This document shows positions 17,029 to 24,561 of a stretch of 30,935 nt of DNA, piece by piece (positions within the stretch are counted from its first letter, which is position 1; every line of letters starts with the position of its first letter). This DNA is from SZUA-217 sp034658975 (GTDB taxonomy: Bacteria > Actinomycetota > Acidimicrobiia > Spongiisociales > ZC4RG35). Where the stretch lies: the NCBI GenBank assembly GCA_034658975.1, contig JAYEGJ010000087.1, positions 1-30,935 of the forward strand. The letters run 5' to 3'. Made by a program: the position numbers and the translations under genes. A model generated the notes under the pieces. The model did no database searches, had not been told where the DNA came from, and was given only the letters and a program-made list of their open reading frames with translations.

Positions 17029-17784
17029 TCACACCGGACGACACAACTCACAGGCTCTGAATCCTGCGGCGCTCGCCTCGGCCGTGTTGTGGAACTCGAC
17101 GACGTTGGAGTCTTTCGAGCGCCGAATCGCACGACACGTCGGGTGACAGAAGATGCCGGTCGACGTGTTGCCCCGCACCCTGATGTGTCGGGATGCCAGA
17201 TCTTCCAGCCAATCGGGCGCCGTGCCTTCGTGGGTGAGCAGTTGCTCCTTGTTGTGTGGTCCGCCGAGGGAGTAGTTCCCGATATGTCCGTCTGACCTCA
17301 CAACCCGGTGGCACGGAATGATCAGAGGGACCGGGTTTCTGGCCATCACCGACCCGGCCGCTCTGGTGGCCTTGGGACGCTCGACCTCATTGGCAAGCCA
17401 GGCATACGACCTGACTTCGCCCTTCGGAATGGTGGCTGTCACCTCCAGTACCTCCGCCTGGAACGGCGTGACCGAACGCAGGTCCACGGGAAGCTTCCCG
17501 GGACGCCCTGCCTCGAGAGCATCGGGGATGTGACGTCCCCATGAGGTCGGTGCTTCGGCGCGGATCAGTGTCCTTCCGAATCTGTGGGAGAAACGATCGA
17601 TTAGCTGGTCGTCGGCGATGTCGACCGAGGACACTCCTTCGGGATTGAAGGTCACTGCAACGGGACCGAGGACCGAGGGGTAGACGTCGTAGCCGTCGGC
17701 GACGCCCGTCCCAAGCGCGACTCCCTCGGTCATGCCTTCGGGTATCTGGCCGATCAGGGCTGCAAGCTGGCTTTCAATGCTCAT
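17029..17784 (-). CDS. O6-methylguanine-DNA methyltransferase fused to a C-terminal Ada zinc domain
   Basis: A 251-aa suicide DNA-repair protein with two methyl acceptors. Residues about 35-190 form the MGMT domain, which takes the methyl group from O6-methylguanine onto Cys158 in IIPCHRVVRSDG; the GNYSLGG loop follows. Residues about 200-251 are a complete Ada N-domain-like zinc site with Cys213, Cys217 (GIFCHPTC), Cys245 and Cys248 (ACELC). In Ada this domain repairs methylphosphotriesters and turns the protein into an activator. In E. coli Ada the zinc domain is N-terminal and followed by an AraC helix-turn-helix; here the order is reversed and the helix-turn-helix is absent. The ATG overlaps the stop of an ECF sigma gene (ATGA), hinting at a joint regulatory role. 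Confidence 0.88.
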   Translation of the reverse strand: MSIESQLAALIGQIPEGMTEGVALGTGVADGYDVYPSVLGPVAVTFNPEGVSSVDIADDQLIDRFSHRFGRTLIRAEAPTSWGRHIPDALEAGRPGKLPVDLRSVTPFQAEVLEVTATIPKGEVRSYAWLANEVERPKATRAAGSVMARNPVPLIIPCHRVVRSDGHIGNYSLGGPHNKEQLLTHEGTAPDWLEDLASRHIRVRGNTSTGIFCHPTCRAIRRSKDSNVVEFHNTAEASAAGFRACELCRPV

Positions 17785-18296
17785 TGTTCATCCTCCATCA
17801 CTTGTCTCAGTCGCGCCAAGCCACGATGGATGTCGGCCTTGACGGTTCCTTCGGGTCGGCCGGTGGCTTCGGCGATGTCCGCAGATCCGAGCCCGATCAC
17901 ATGACGGAGCACGACTGCGGTTCGTTGGTGACGGTTGAGATGCTTGAGCCGCCGATCCCAGGCGACACCGTCGGCGAGCTCGGGGTCATCCACCGGTGAC
18001 TCGGCCAGTTCGACGAATGTCGGTCGCCGGGACCTGTTTCTCAGATTGTTTCGCCCGAGATTGAGCGCAATGGTCCACAGCCAGGGCTCGACCCGGAGGG
18101 CGCGAATCCTTGGCTTGTCATACCCGAGAAGGGCCGACCACGCCTTGATAAAGGTCTCCTGTGTCAGATCCTCGGCTTCCTGGTGGTTGTTCGACATCCG
18201 CCGGAGACCCCAGTAGATCCTGGTGCCCATCTTCTCGACGACCGCTTGAAATGACCCGTCTAGATCGGCGGCAAGCGTTCTTCCCATCTCGTCCAT
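17781..18296 (-). CDS. ECF-type RNA polymerase sigma factor
   Basis: A group 4 (ECF) sigma factor of about 171 aa. Region 2 includes AEDLTQETFIKAWSALLGY and EPWLWTIALNLGRNNLRNRSRRP, which bind core polymerase and the -10. Region 4 includes RHQRTAVVLRHVIGLGSADIAEATGRPEGTVKADIHRGLARLRQ, a helix-turn-helix for the -35. The start is uncertain: ATGs at 18287, 18296, 18323 and 18374-18377 are possible. The ATG at 18296 is preferred because it leaves a divergent promoter gap. No anti-sigma factor gene follows; the usual anti-sigma position holds the overlapping MGMT-Ada gene. Confidence 0.87.
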   Translation of the reverse strand: MDEMGRTLAADLDGSFQAVVEKMGTRIYWGLRRMSNNHQEAEDLTQETFIKAWSALLGYDKPRIRALRVEPWLWTIALNLGRNNLRNRSRRPTFVELAESPVDDPELADGVAWDRRLKHLNRHQRTAVVLRHVIGLGSADIAEATGRPEGTVKADIHRGLARLRQVMEDEQ

Positions 18297-18328
18297 CACC
18301 AAGTTGAACCCCAAGCCTGGCATTCCGG

Positions 18329-19048
18329 TTGCACCGCTATGACGGTACCTATCGTGTGTATGTGGCAACCCCATCAATCGAGGCTGCCCTCGAGGCGGCA
18401 GAGCGGGCGGTCGCCGACGAGTTCAGCCTGTCGGGCACCGGGTTCTGGCCTGCTGTGGGGGCTGTAAGAAGAAGTCCCGAACTTGCCGACCGATATGCGG
18501 AACGGATGGCGGCGATCGACCAGGCGGCATTCGACAATTGGGTCCTGTTCAAGGTGCCACTCCACGTTGGCACGACCTTGATGGTGCTTGGAACTCTTGT
18601 TGGCTTGGCACTCATCGCGGTCGCCTACAGCCTCGACGCCCCGCTCGATGTCCTGTCCTTTTTCGCAGGGCTTGGGGTGCTTCTCGTGACGACCCACGGG
18701 CTGGGCCATCTGGTTGTGGGAACAGCCTTCGGGATCGGTTTCACCGGGTGGTTCATCGGGACTCTGGCCATGCCCCAGCCCGGCGTAAAGGTCGACTACT
18801 CCTCATACCTTCGCGCCCCGGCATCGAAACGGGCTTGGATGCATGCGTCCGGGGCGCTCACCACCAAGGCGATTCCATTCCTCCTGGTTGGTGCCGCCGC
18901 CTATTCCAATCTCCCTGGTTGGACGATCGGGGTTCTCATCGGCCTTGGCGTGGTGATGGTCATCACCGATGTTCTGTGGTCGACCAAGAGCTCCGACTGG
19001 AAGAAGTTCCGGCGCGAAATGAGTATTCGACGCCTTCAAGCGTCCTGA
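18329..19048 (+). CDS. Membrane protein resembling an M50/DUF3267 zinc peptidase with a broken motif
   Basis: An about 239-aa membrane protein. Hydrophobic helices lie at about residues 78-100, 108-133, 138-150, 178-195 and 200-220. The helix TTHGLGHLVVGTAFGIGF has the position and flanks of the HExGH zinc motif of M50-like intramembrane metalloproteases, but the catalytic Glu is Gly (GGG codon; GAG would give Glu). Both zinc histidines, His123 and His127, remain. DYSSYLRAPASKRAWMHASGA recalls the region after the active site in M50 enzymes. It may therefore be a pseudo-protease. Start is uncertain (TTG 18329, GTG 18356 or GTG 18362). It is divergent from the ECF sigma gene and overlaps the convergent MFS gene by 13 bp. 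Confidence 0.6.
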   Translation: MHRYDGTYRVYVATPSIEAALEAAERAVADEFSLSGTGFWPAVGAVRRSPELADRYAERMAAIDQAAFDNWVLFKVPLHVGTTLMVLGTLVGLALIAVAYSLDAPLDVLSFFAGLGVLLVTTHGLGHLVVGTAFGIGFTGWFIGTLAMPQPGVKVDYSSYLRAPASKRAWMHASGALTTKAIPFLLVGAAAYSNLPGWTIGVLIGLGVVMVITDVLWSTKSSDWKKFRREMSIRRLQAS

Positions 19049-20688
19049 TCACGAACCGGGATGGACCCGTCCGTTCGATGCATCTCCTCATGACGGACCA
19101 CCATCTCGTCGAACTCCGGCGGGTTTTCGACATCGATGGCGATCAGGTGACGGGTCCGAGGACCGCCCTCCCTGTCGAAGGATCGCGCCTTTTGTATCAG
19201 ACCGGCTGCGGCGTCGTCGATGCGTCGGTGCTGGGCGAGATGCTCCTCCCAGCTTCCGACGGCCATCAGCTCCGTGATCCGTGTCGGGTCGGAGGTGTTC
19301 ATGAACAGACGCCAGCGGTAGGCCCCTGTGCTCAGCCGTACCAGTCGCAGCTCGTTCATCAACTCGCTGAACTCATTGAAGTCTGCGAGGTCGATCCGCC
19401 AGGTGTTGAGAACGATGACCGGTCCGCCCTCGAGATCCTCGAGATCACTGTGAGCGCGGCCACTCTCGCTGAACTCGGGTGACTCGATGTCGTGGATCGC
19501 CGGAACCTTGAATCGTGGGCTGGCAAGTCCGAGCGTCAGTGCTGCAACTGAGAAGATCACGATCGATCCAGGCGTTCCAATCTGGTCGGCGACGAGACCG
19601 GAGATGATCGACCCGACCGGGAGGATCCCGACGAAGGACAGTGAATAAAGCGACATCGCCCGACCCCGAATCCAGTTGGGGGCCATCAACTGTGCGCTCG
19701 CATTGAGGGTCGAAAGGGTCAGAAGCCAGAAGAAACCGATGAACGACATCGAGATGAACGCCACGATGATGTTCGGGGCAAGGCCCAGGGTGATCCCGGC
19801 GACGCCAAACAAGGTGATGGTGACCGGCACTGAGCTTCCGGGGATGAGAGACAGGACCGGGGCTCTGACGAATGCGCCGACAAGAGCACCTGCGCCCATC
19901 GCTCCCAAAAGGATGCCATAGGTCGCAGCACTCCCACCGAGATGGGCGGTGTGAACCGGCAGCGTCGCCTGGACCACGGCTGACGTGGCAGCGAAGAGCC
20001 CCACCAGAGCCAGGAGACGGCTGAACGTCGGTGTGAACCTGGCGAACCGGATTCCGGTAGTGATCGCCGATGCCATCGATTTGGGGGCGTCGCGCTCCTT
20101 GAGCTCGAGCTGGGGGCCGATGGCCAACAGAGCCACGATGATTGCCAGATAGGACAGGGCGTTGACGGCGAAGCCGGCCTCGGGGCCGAATGCCACAACC
20201 AGAGCGCCACCGATGGCCGGGCCTATTGCTCTCGCAGCGTTGAAAGCAGCCGACTGGAGAGCCACCGCGGAGGCCACCAGGCCTCTCGGGACGAGGTCGG
20301 GAACCAATGCTTGCCATGCCGGAATGTTCAAGGCCAAGCCGGTGCCCATGGTCAGGCCCAGTGCCAGGAGGAGCGGCGGATTGATCGAGTCATAGAAGGC
20401 GAGGACAGCCATTGCCACCGCCGAGCCACCCATGATCCCCTGGGAGACCAGCATGATCTTCACCCGGTCGAACATGTCGGCCAGGGCACCGGCCGCCAGG
20501 GCCAGGAAGAGAATCGGAAGCGTTGACGAGGCGACGATGAGCCCGACCCAGGTGCTCGACCCCGTCATCTCGAACATCAGCCAAGAGGCGGCCACCGTCT
20601 GTATGAACGTTCCGGCTGCGGAGAAGACAGTGCCGGCCCAAAGCCATCTGAAGTGTGGATGCCGAAGCGGAGCGATCGCCGAGCTCAT
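19036..20688 (-). CDS. MFS_3-type exporter with C-terminal ABM-like domain
   Basis: A 550-aa major-facilitator transporter of the EntS/MFS_3 (transmembrane secretion effector) type. The N-terminus LRHPHFRWLWAGTVFSAAGTFIQTVAASW is diagnostic. About twelve membrane helices fill residues 15-400, with the loop motif GALADMFDRVKIM between helices 2 and 3. Residues about 420-545 are soluble: VIVLNTWRIDLADFNEFSELMNELRLVRLSTGAYRWRLFMN and ELMAVGSWEEHLAQHRRI look like a dimeric alpha/beta-barrel (antibiotic-monooxygenase-like) domain, found in some members of this family. The substrate, possibly a siderophore or drug, is unknown. It is divergent from a dienelactone-hydrolase-like gene. Confidence 0.88.
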   Translation of the reverse strand: MSSAIAPLRHPHFRWLWAGTVFSAAGTFIQTVAASWLMFEMTGSSTWVGLIVASSTLPILFLALAAGALADMFDRVKIMLVSQGIMGGSAVAMAVLAFYDSINPPLLLALGLTMGTGLALNIPAWQALVPDLVPRGLVASAVALQSAAFNAARAIGPAIGGALVVAFGPEAGFAVNALSYLAIIVALLAIGPQLELKERDAPKSMASAITTGIRFARFTPTFSRLLALVGLFAATSAVVQATLPVHTAHLGGSAATYGILLGAMGAGALVGAFVRAPVLSLIPGSSVPVTITLFGVAGITLGLAPNIIVAFISMSFIGFFWLLTLSTLNASAQLMAPNWIRGRAMSLYSLSFVGILPVGSIISGLVADQIGTPGSIVIFSVAALTLGLASPRFKVPAIHDIESPEFSESGRAHSDLEDLEGGPVIVLNTWRIDLADFNEFSELMNELRLVRLSTGAYRWRLFMNTSDPTRITELMAVGSWEEHLAQHRRIDDAAAGLIQKARSFDREGGPRTRHLIAIDVENPPEFDEMVVRHEEMHRTDGSIPVRDQDA

Positions 20689-20722
20689 GCAGGCAGCGTA
20701 GAGGTTGGCCTATGTTGGGCTG

Positions 20723-21361
20723 GTGGTCCGCGATCTTGCCTATTTCGTTCAGGGTGATGGAGGCCCCGGTCCGGGCGTGCTGCTCCTCCATTCCTTCTGG
20801 GGTCTGACCTCGGCGGTGAAGAACCTGGCCGACGGTCTGGCCGATCATGGGTACACGGTGCTCGCTCCCGATATCAACTTCGGTGAGCTTCCGGAGTCTG
20901 AGCAGGACGCCCTCGACCATCTCGGCTCTGCCAGCCCCGATCGGTTGGCGTCATTGGTGATCTCGTCGACAAAACTGCTGAGCGAGAAGGCCCTCGATGG
21001 ACCGGTCGCAGTCGTCGGGTTCGGGATGGGTGGCTCTCTTGGTCTATGGGCATCGGTGCGCCTGGCCGACATCATCGGCGCAGCGGTGTCGTTTTACGGC
21101 AGCCAGCAGATTGACTTCGCAGGCTCCAAGTCCGGCTATCTCATCCACCTTGCCGAGAGCGACGAGTTCATAACGGACGACGAGGCGGCGTTCATGGAAG
21201 CAACGATGGGTCTTGAATCACTCGAGGTTTCGGTGCTTCGGTATCCCGGCACCCACCACGGCTTTTGCGATCCCGACGGCGACACCTTTGATCCTGAGTC
21301 TTTCGAAACGGCGTGGGAGCGCACGGTTGCATTCCTCGCCGAGCGGCTCTCAGCGGGCTAG
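20723..21361 (+). CDS. Dienelactone hydrolase family protein lacking the nucleophilic Cys
   Basis: A 212-aa alpha/beta-hydrolase of the dienelactone hydrolase family. Family features are VLLLHSFWGLTSAVKNLADGLADHGY near residue 19, then a nucleophile-elbow strand, then Asp147 in ESDEF and His179 in THHGF. The elbow reads VVGFGMGGSLG where the family has G-x-C-x-G-G: the nucleophile position, residue 101, is Gly (codon GGG). The catalytic Asp and His remain, so the protein may be a non-enzymatic relative or bind ligands. The frame permits TTG 20705; GTG 20723 is chosen as it starts just before the first strand. Only 34 bp separate it from the divergent MFS start. Confidence 0.78.
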   Translation: MVRDLAYFVQGDGGPGPGVLLLHSFWGLTSAVKNLADGLADHGYTVLAPDINFGELPESEQDALDHLGSASPDRLASLVISSTKLLSEKALDGPVAVVGFGMGGSLGLWASVRLADIIGAAVSFYGSQQIDFAGSKSGYLIHLAESDEFITDDEAAFMEATMGLESLEVSVLRYPGTHHGFCDPDGDTFDPESFETAWERTVAFLAERLSAG

Positions 21362-21375
21362 GCGTATGAACCGCA

Positions 21376-21498
21376 ATCTGTCGGGCCGTCAGACCTGTTC
21401 AGCAGGGTTCATTGCACACCAGAATCCGGCGACTATCTGTCGGGCCGTCAGACCTGTTCAGCAGGGTTCATTGCACACCAGAATCCGGCGACTATCTG
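21376..21498. repeat. 59-bp tandem repeat, two full units plus a stub
   Basis: Two identical 59-bp units start at 21376 and 21435, followed by the first five bases of a third at 21494. The unit contains CTGTCGGGCCGTCAG (a near-palindrome) and ATTGCACACCAGA. The last 12 bases of that string match the outer right arm of the palindrome at 3842-3853. The repeats lie between the hydrolase stop and modA and contain no gene. Confidence 0.85.
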
Positions 21499-21533
21499 CC
21501 GAGGCGACCTCACCGCCTCGTTAGCCTCGCCGC

Positions 21534-22292
21534 GTGGCATCTTTCGTTCGATACCGCTTCACCATCGGTCTGATCCTCGTTCTGGCTCTAATGGCCGGCT
21601 GCGCCGACTCCGAAGGTGGTCGGGAGCAGGTCCGGGTCTCAGCGGCTTCGTCGTTGACGGTTCCGTTCGCGGAGATCGAGTCGCTGTTCGAGGAGATGCA
21701 CCCCGACTACGACTTGGTGTTGAATCTTGGGGCGTCGTCACTGCTCCGCGAGCAGATCCTTGCCGGGGCGCCCGCGGACGCGTTTGCCTCTGCCAATGAA
21801 TCGATCATGGACGAAGTGGCCGCGGACGGGCTCGTTGTTGGCGAAGTCCTGGTGTTCACCCTGAACACCCTGGAAATCGCCGTTCCCAGGGGGAACCCGG
21901 GCGCGGTGACGGGCCTCGAGGACTTTGCCCGCGACGATCTACTGCTTGGAATTTGCGCGGCGGGGGTGCCTTGTGGCGATCTGGCGCGTGCATCGCTTGG
22001 CCTTGCCGGAGTGACTCTCGCCCCACACAGCGACGAGTCGAATGCTCGGTCCCTCTTGACCAAGACCGCCGCGGGAGAGTTGGATGCCGGCATCGTGTAT
22101 GTGAGTGACGTTCAAGGCAACGCCGATGTCGAGGGTGTTGCCATTCCCGCCGGCCTGAACCAGGAGACCCGATACCCGGTGGCTGCCCTCTCGGGCGGAT
22201 CGAGCCCGGAGGGTGCTGCTGCGTTCATCGAGTTCCTGCTCTCCGAGGAGGGCCAGGCGATCCTGTTGTCCCACGGCTTTCAGCGACCATGA
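21534..22292 (+). CDS. modA: Molybdate-binding lipoprotein ModA
   Basis: A 252-aa periplasmic-type binding protein of the molybdate ABC importer, anchored as a lipoprotein: the signal peptide ends in LALMAGC, with Cys24 predicted to be lipidated. Ligand-contact segments are SAASSLTVPFAEIESLFEE and NLGASSLLREQILAGAPADAFASA, both typical of ModA. GELDAGIVYVSDVQG and the C-terminal ALSGGSSPEGAAAFIEFLLSEEGQAIL complete the fold. Tungstate binding cannot be excluded. The start is GTG at 21534, directly before the signal peptide. The stop overlaps modB as ATGA. No ModE-like regulator is adjacent. Confidence 0.93.
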   Translation: MASFVRYRFTIGLILVLALMAGCADSEGGREQVRVSAASSLTVPFAEIESLFEEMHPDYDLVLNLGASSLLREQILAGAPADAFASANESIMDEVAADGLVVGEVLVFTLNTLEIAVPRGNPGAVTGLEDFARDDLLLGICAAGVPCGDLARASLGLAGVTLAPHSDESNARSLLTKTAAGELDAGIVYVSDVQGNADVEGVAIPAGLNQETRYPVAALSGGSSPEGAAAFIEFLLSEEGQAILLSHGFQRP

Positions 22293-23071
22293 AACGTCGA
22301 CCGCCCCTTGGGATGATCCTCCTGGCCCTTCTGGCTCTGGCGTTCTTCGTCATCCCCCTGGTCGGTTTACTGGCGAGGGCGCCCTGGTCTGAACTGAGCG
22401 ATCACCTGACCTCGGATCAGGTGCGAGACGCTCTCGGGGTGTCGGCGATAGCGTCGGTTGCGGCGGTGGTGATCTCCGCAGTTCTGGGTGTCCCGTTGGC
22501 CTGGGTATTGGCTCGTTCCGAGTTTCCGGGCAAATCCCTCGTGCGCGGGTTGGTGTTGCTTCCGCTGGTGCTCCCACCGGTGGTAGGGGGCGCGGCCCTT
22601 TTGTTCAGCCTGGGGCGAAGTGGAGTCTTTGGGAAGCCGCTGTATCAGGCAACCGGCCTCGTCCTTCCCTTTTCCATCTGGGGAGTGATCGTGGCAGTGA
22701 CCTTCGTCTCGATGCCCTTCCTGGTGATCACCGTCGAAGGTGCTCTCCGGAATGTCGACGAGAGATACGAAGGGGCAGCGGCGTCGTTGGGTGCGAGCCG
22801 CTGGACCGTGATTCGCAAGGTGACCCTTCCCATGATCGGCCCTTCGCTAGTCGCCGGGTTGGTGCTCACATGGGCACGAGCCATCGGCGAGTTTGGAGCG
22901 ACCATCACGTTCGCCGGCAACCTCCCCGGCGAGACCCAGACGCTTCCGTTGGCCGTCTTCCTGGCTCTTGAATCAGATCGCGACGCGGCGGTCGCACTGA
23001 GTCTGATACTCGTGGCGATCTCGCTGGCGGTCCTGGTCGCTCTCCGTGACAAGTGGCTGCCTTCTCGATGA
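22289..23071 (+). CDS. modB: Molybdate ABC transporter permease ModB
   Basis: A 260-aa inner-membrane permease that forms the translocation channel as a dimer. Hydrophobic helices cover most of the protein, beginning with MILLALLALAFFVIPLVGLL. The EAA loop that docks onto the ATPase is EGAAASLGASRWTVIRKVTLPMIGPSL. The ARAIGEFGATITFAGNLPGETQTLPLAVF segment is characteristic of ModB/CysT-type permeases. Starts and stops overlap both modA (ATGA) and modC (ATGA), so all three are translated together. Confidence 0.95.
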   Translation: MKRRPPLGMILLALLALAFFVIPLVGLLARAPWSELSDHLTSDQVRDALGVSAIASVAAVVISAVLGVPLAWVLARSEFPGKSLVRGLVLLPLVLPPVVGGAALLFSLGRSGVFGKPLYQATGLVLPFSIWGVIVAVTFVSMPFLVITVEGALRNVDERYEGAAASLGASRWTVIRKVTLPMIGPSLVAGLVLTWARAIGEFGATITFAGNLPGETQTLPLAVFLALESDRDAAVALSLILVAISLAVLVALRDKWLPSR

Positions 23072-24353
23072 GAACCGGGCTGAAAGCCGAGATCTCACTT
23101 CAGCGAGACGGTTTCAGCATCGAGCTAGCCCTCGCCGCCGGGCCGACCGAGACGGTCGCTCTCCTCGGCCCCAATGGTGCGGGGAAGTCCACGGTCGCAG
23201 CCTCCCTGGCCGGATTGCTGCCAATCACCCACGGCGAGATCTCGCTTGACGGGCGAGTGTTCGACAAACCCGAGGAGGGTGTCTTCGTACCGCCCGAGGA
23301 CCGTGGCGTCGGGGTCGTCTTTCAGGGCTACCTGCTGTTCGAGCACATGACAGTCTCCGAGAACGTGGGATTCGGTCTGACGAGCCGGGGCGTGGATAAG
23401 GCCGCGCGCCGGCAAAGTGTTGAGTCGACCATGGAGCGTTTCGGGCTGTCCGAGCTTGCCGGCCGAAAGGCCCGTGACCTGTCGGGAGGCCAGGCTCAGC
23501 GGGTTGCCCTCGCCCGGACCCTGATCACGAGTCCCAACATGCTCGTCCTCGACGAGCCCACGGCTTCGCTCGATGTGACGTCACGGACCCATGTGAGAAG
23601 ACAACTGGTCGACGATCTCAGCAAGTTCAAGGGGCCCCGGCTTCTCATCACCCACGACCCGATGGAGGCATTCCTTCTCGCGGATGTCATCTACATCATC
23701 GAGGAAGGGCGGATCACTCAGTCCGGCTCCGCCGAAGACATCAGGTTGCGTCCACGGACTCCCTACGTCGCCGACCTGGTCGGGTCGAATCTCGTTGCTG
23801 GTGTTGCCTCAGGCGGAGATGTCGCCGTCGGTGGTCATGTTCTACATGTTGGAGACACGTCGATTGCCGGCGATGTGATCGCCACCATCCATCCCCGCGC
23901 CATCGCCATCTACCCCAGTCGCCCCGACGGCAGTCCGCGCAACACGTGGGTGACGGTGGTCGGCCGGATAGAGCACTATGGCGACAGGGTTCGGCTGCTC
24001 ACTGACGATCCCCTGCCCTTGACCATCGAGGTCACCCCGTCGGCGGTGGAAGACATGGCCCTCGAGCAAGGCAGCGAGGTGTGGGTCTCGGTCAAGGCAA
24101 CCGAGATCGGNNNNNNNNNNNNNNNNNNNNNNNNNNNNNNNNNNNNNNNNNNNNNNNNNNNNNNNNNNNNNNNNNNNNNNNNNNNNNNNNNNNNNNNNNN
24201 NNNNNNNNNNACAGGGTTCGGCTGCTCACTGACGATCCCCTGCCCTTGACCATCGAGGTCACCCCGTCGGCGGTGGAAGACATGGCCCTCGAGCAAGGCA
24301 GCGAGGTGTGGGTCTCGGTCAAGGCAACCGAGATCGGCGTGGAGAGCCGCTAG
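23068..24353 (+). CDS. modC: Molybdate ABC transporter ATPase ModC, crossed by an assembly gap
   Basis: The energising ATPase of the molybdate importer. Removing the 127-bp duplicate and 100 N gives 1059 bp and 352 aa, a normal ModC length, with no frameshift. Walker A is GPNGAGKST (34-42), the ABC signature LSGGQAQR starts at residue 138, Walker B MLVLDEP at 158, and the switch His lies in LLITHDPMEAF. The C-terminal part (from about residue 235) contains the molybdate-binding MOP/TOBE domain (TWVTVVGRIEHYGDRVRLL...VWVSVKATEIG). The ATG at 23068 overlaps the modB stop. The TAG stop lies in the CTAG terminus of a repeat element. Confidence 0.94.
23984..24337. other. Second assembly gap flanked by an identical 127-bp overlap
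   Basis: Bases 23984-24110 and 24211-24337 are identical over exactly 127 bp around 100 N (24111-24210). This is the same length as at the first gap, so the duplication is an assembly artefact within modC and not biology. Confidence 0.95.
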
Positions 24354-24518
24354 TGGTCTGTCGCACAAATGGTGTCAGGGTGTCTCCGAGTCATCGGCGT
24401 TCGCCTCGCAAGGACGCACAACGAAGGCGCACCTGTAGGTGCGTCGAGGCGGAGGACACCCGCGAGCGGCGTCGAGGGCCGGAGAGACCCGGCAATCATT
24501 TGTAAGACGGGCCACTAG
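24350..24518 (+). mobile_element. Terminal-inverted-repeat element, copy 2 (best preserved)
   Basis: A 169-bp non-coding element. The ends CTAGTGGTCTGTCGCACAAA and TTTGTAAGACGGGCCACTAG form 22-bp inverted repeats with four mismatches, both closed by CTAG. Inside, GCGCACCT can pair with AGGTGCGT, while an upstream GACGCAC could pair with the same GTGCGTC, giving mutually exclusive hairpins; GCCGG/CCGGC forms another near the right end. GGGTGTC-TCCG and CGGA-GGACACCC add a longer stem. The left CTAG supplies the modC stop codon. About ten differences separate it from copy 1. No transposase is nearby. Confidence 0.8.
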
Positions 24519-24561
24519 TTCCCGTTCTCTCAACCTTCGACCCGATGTAGGTTCACCACAC

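Noticed and set aside
21376..21498. A small CRISPR array
   Set aside because: The units are directly contiguous with no variable spacers and there are no cas genes.
24439..24561. N-terminal extension of the DUF255 protein back to 24439
   Set aside because: This part of the frame is inside the repeat element; the conserved family start is the ATG at 24562.
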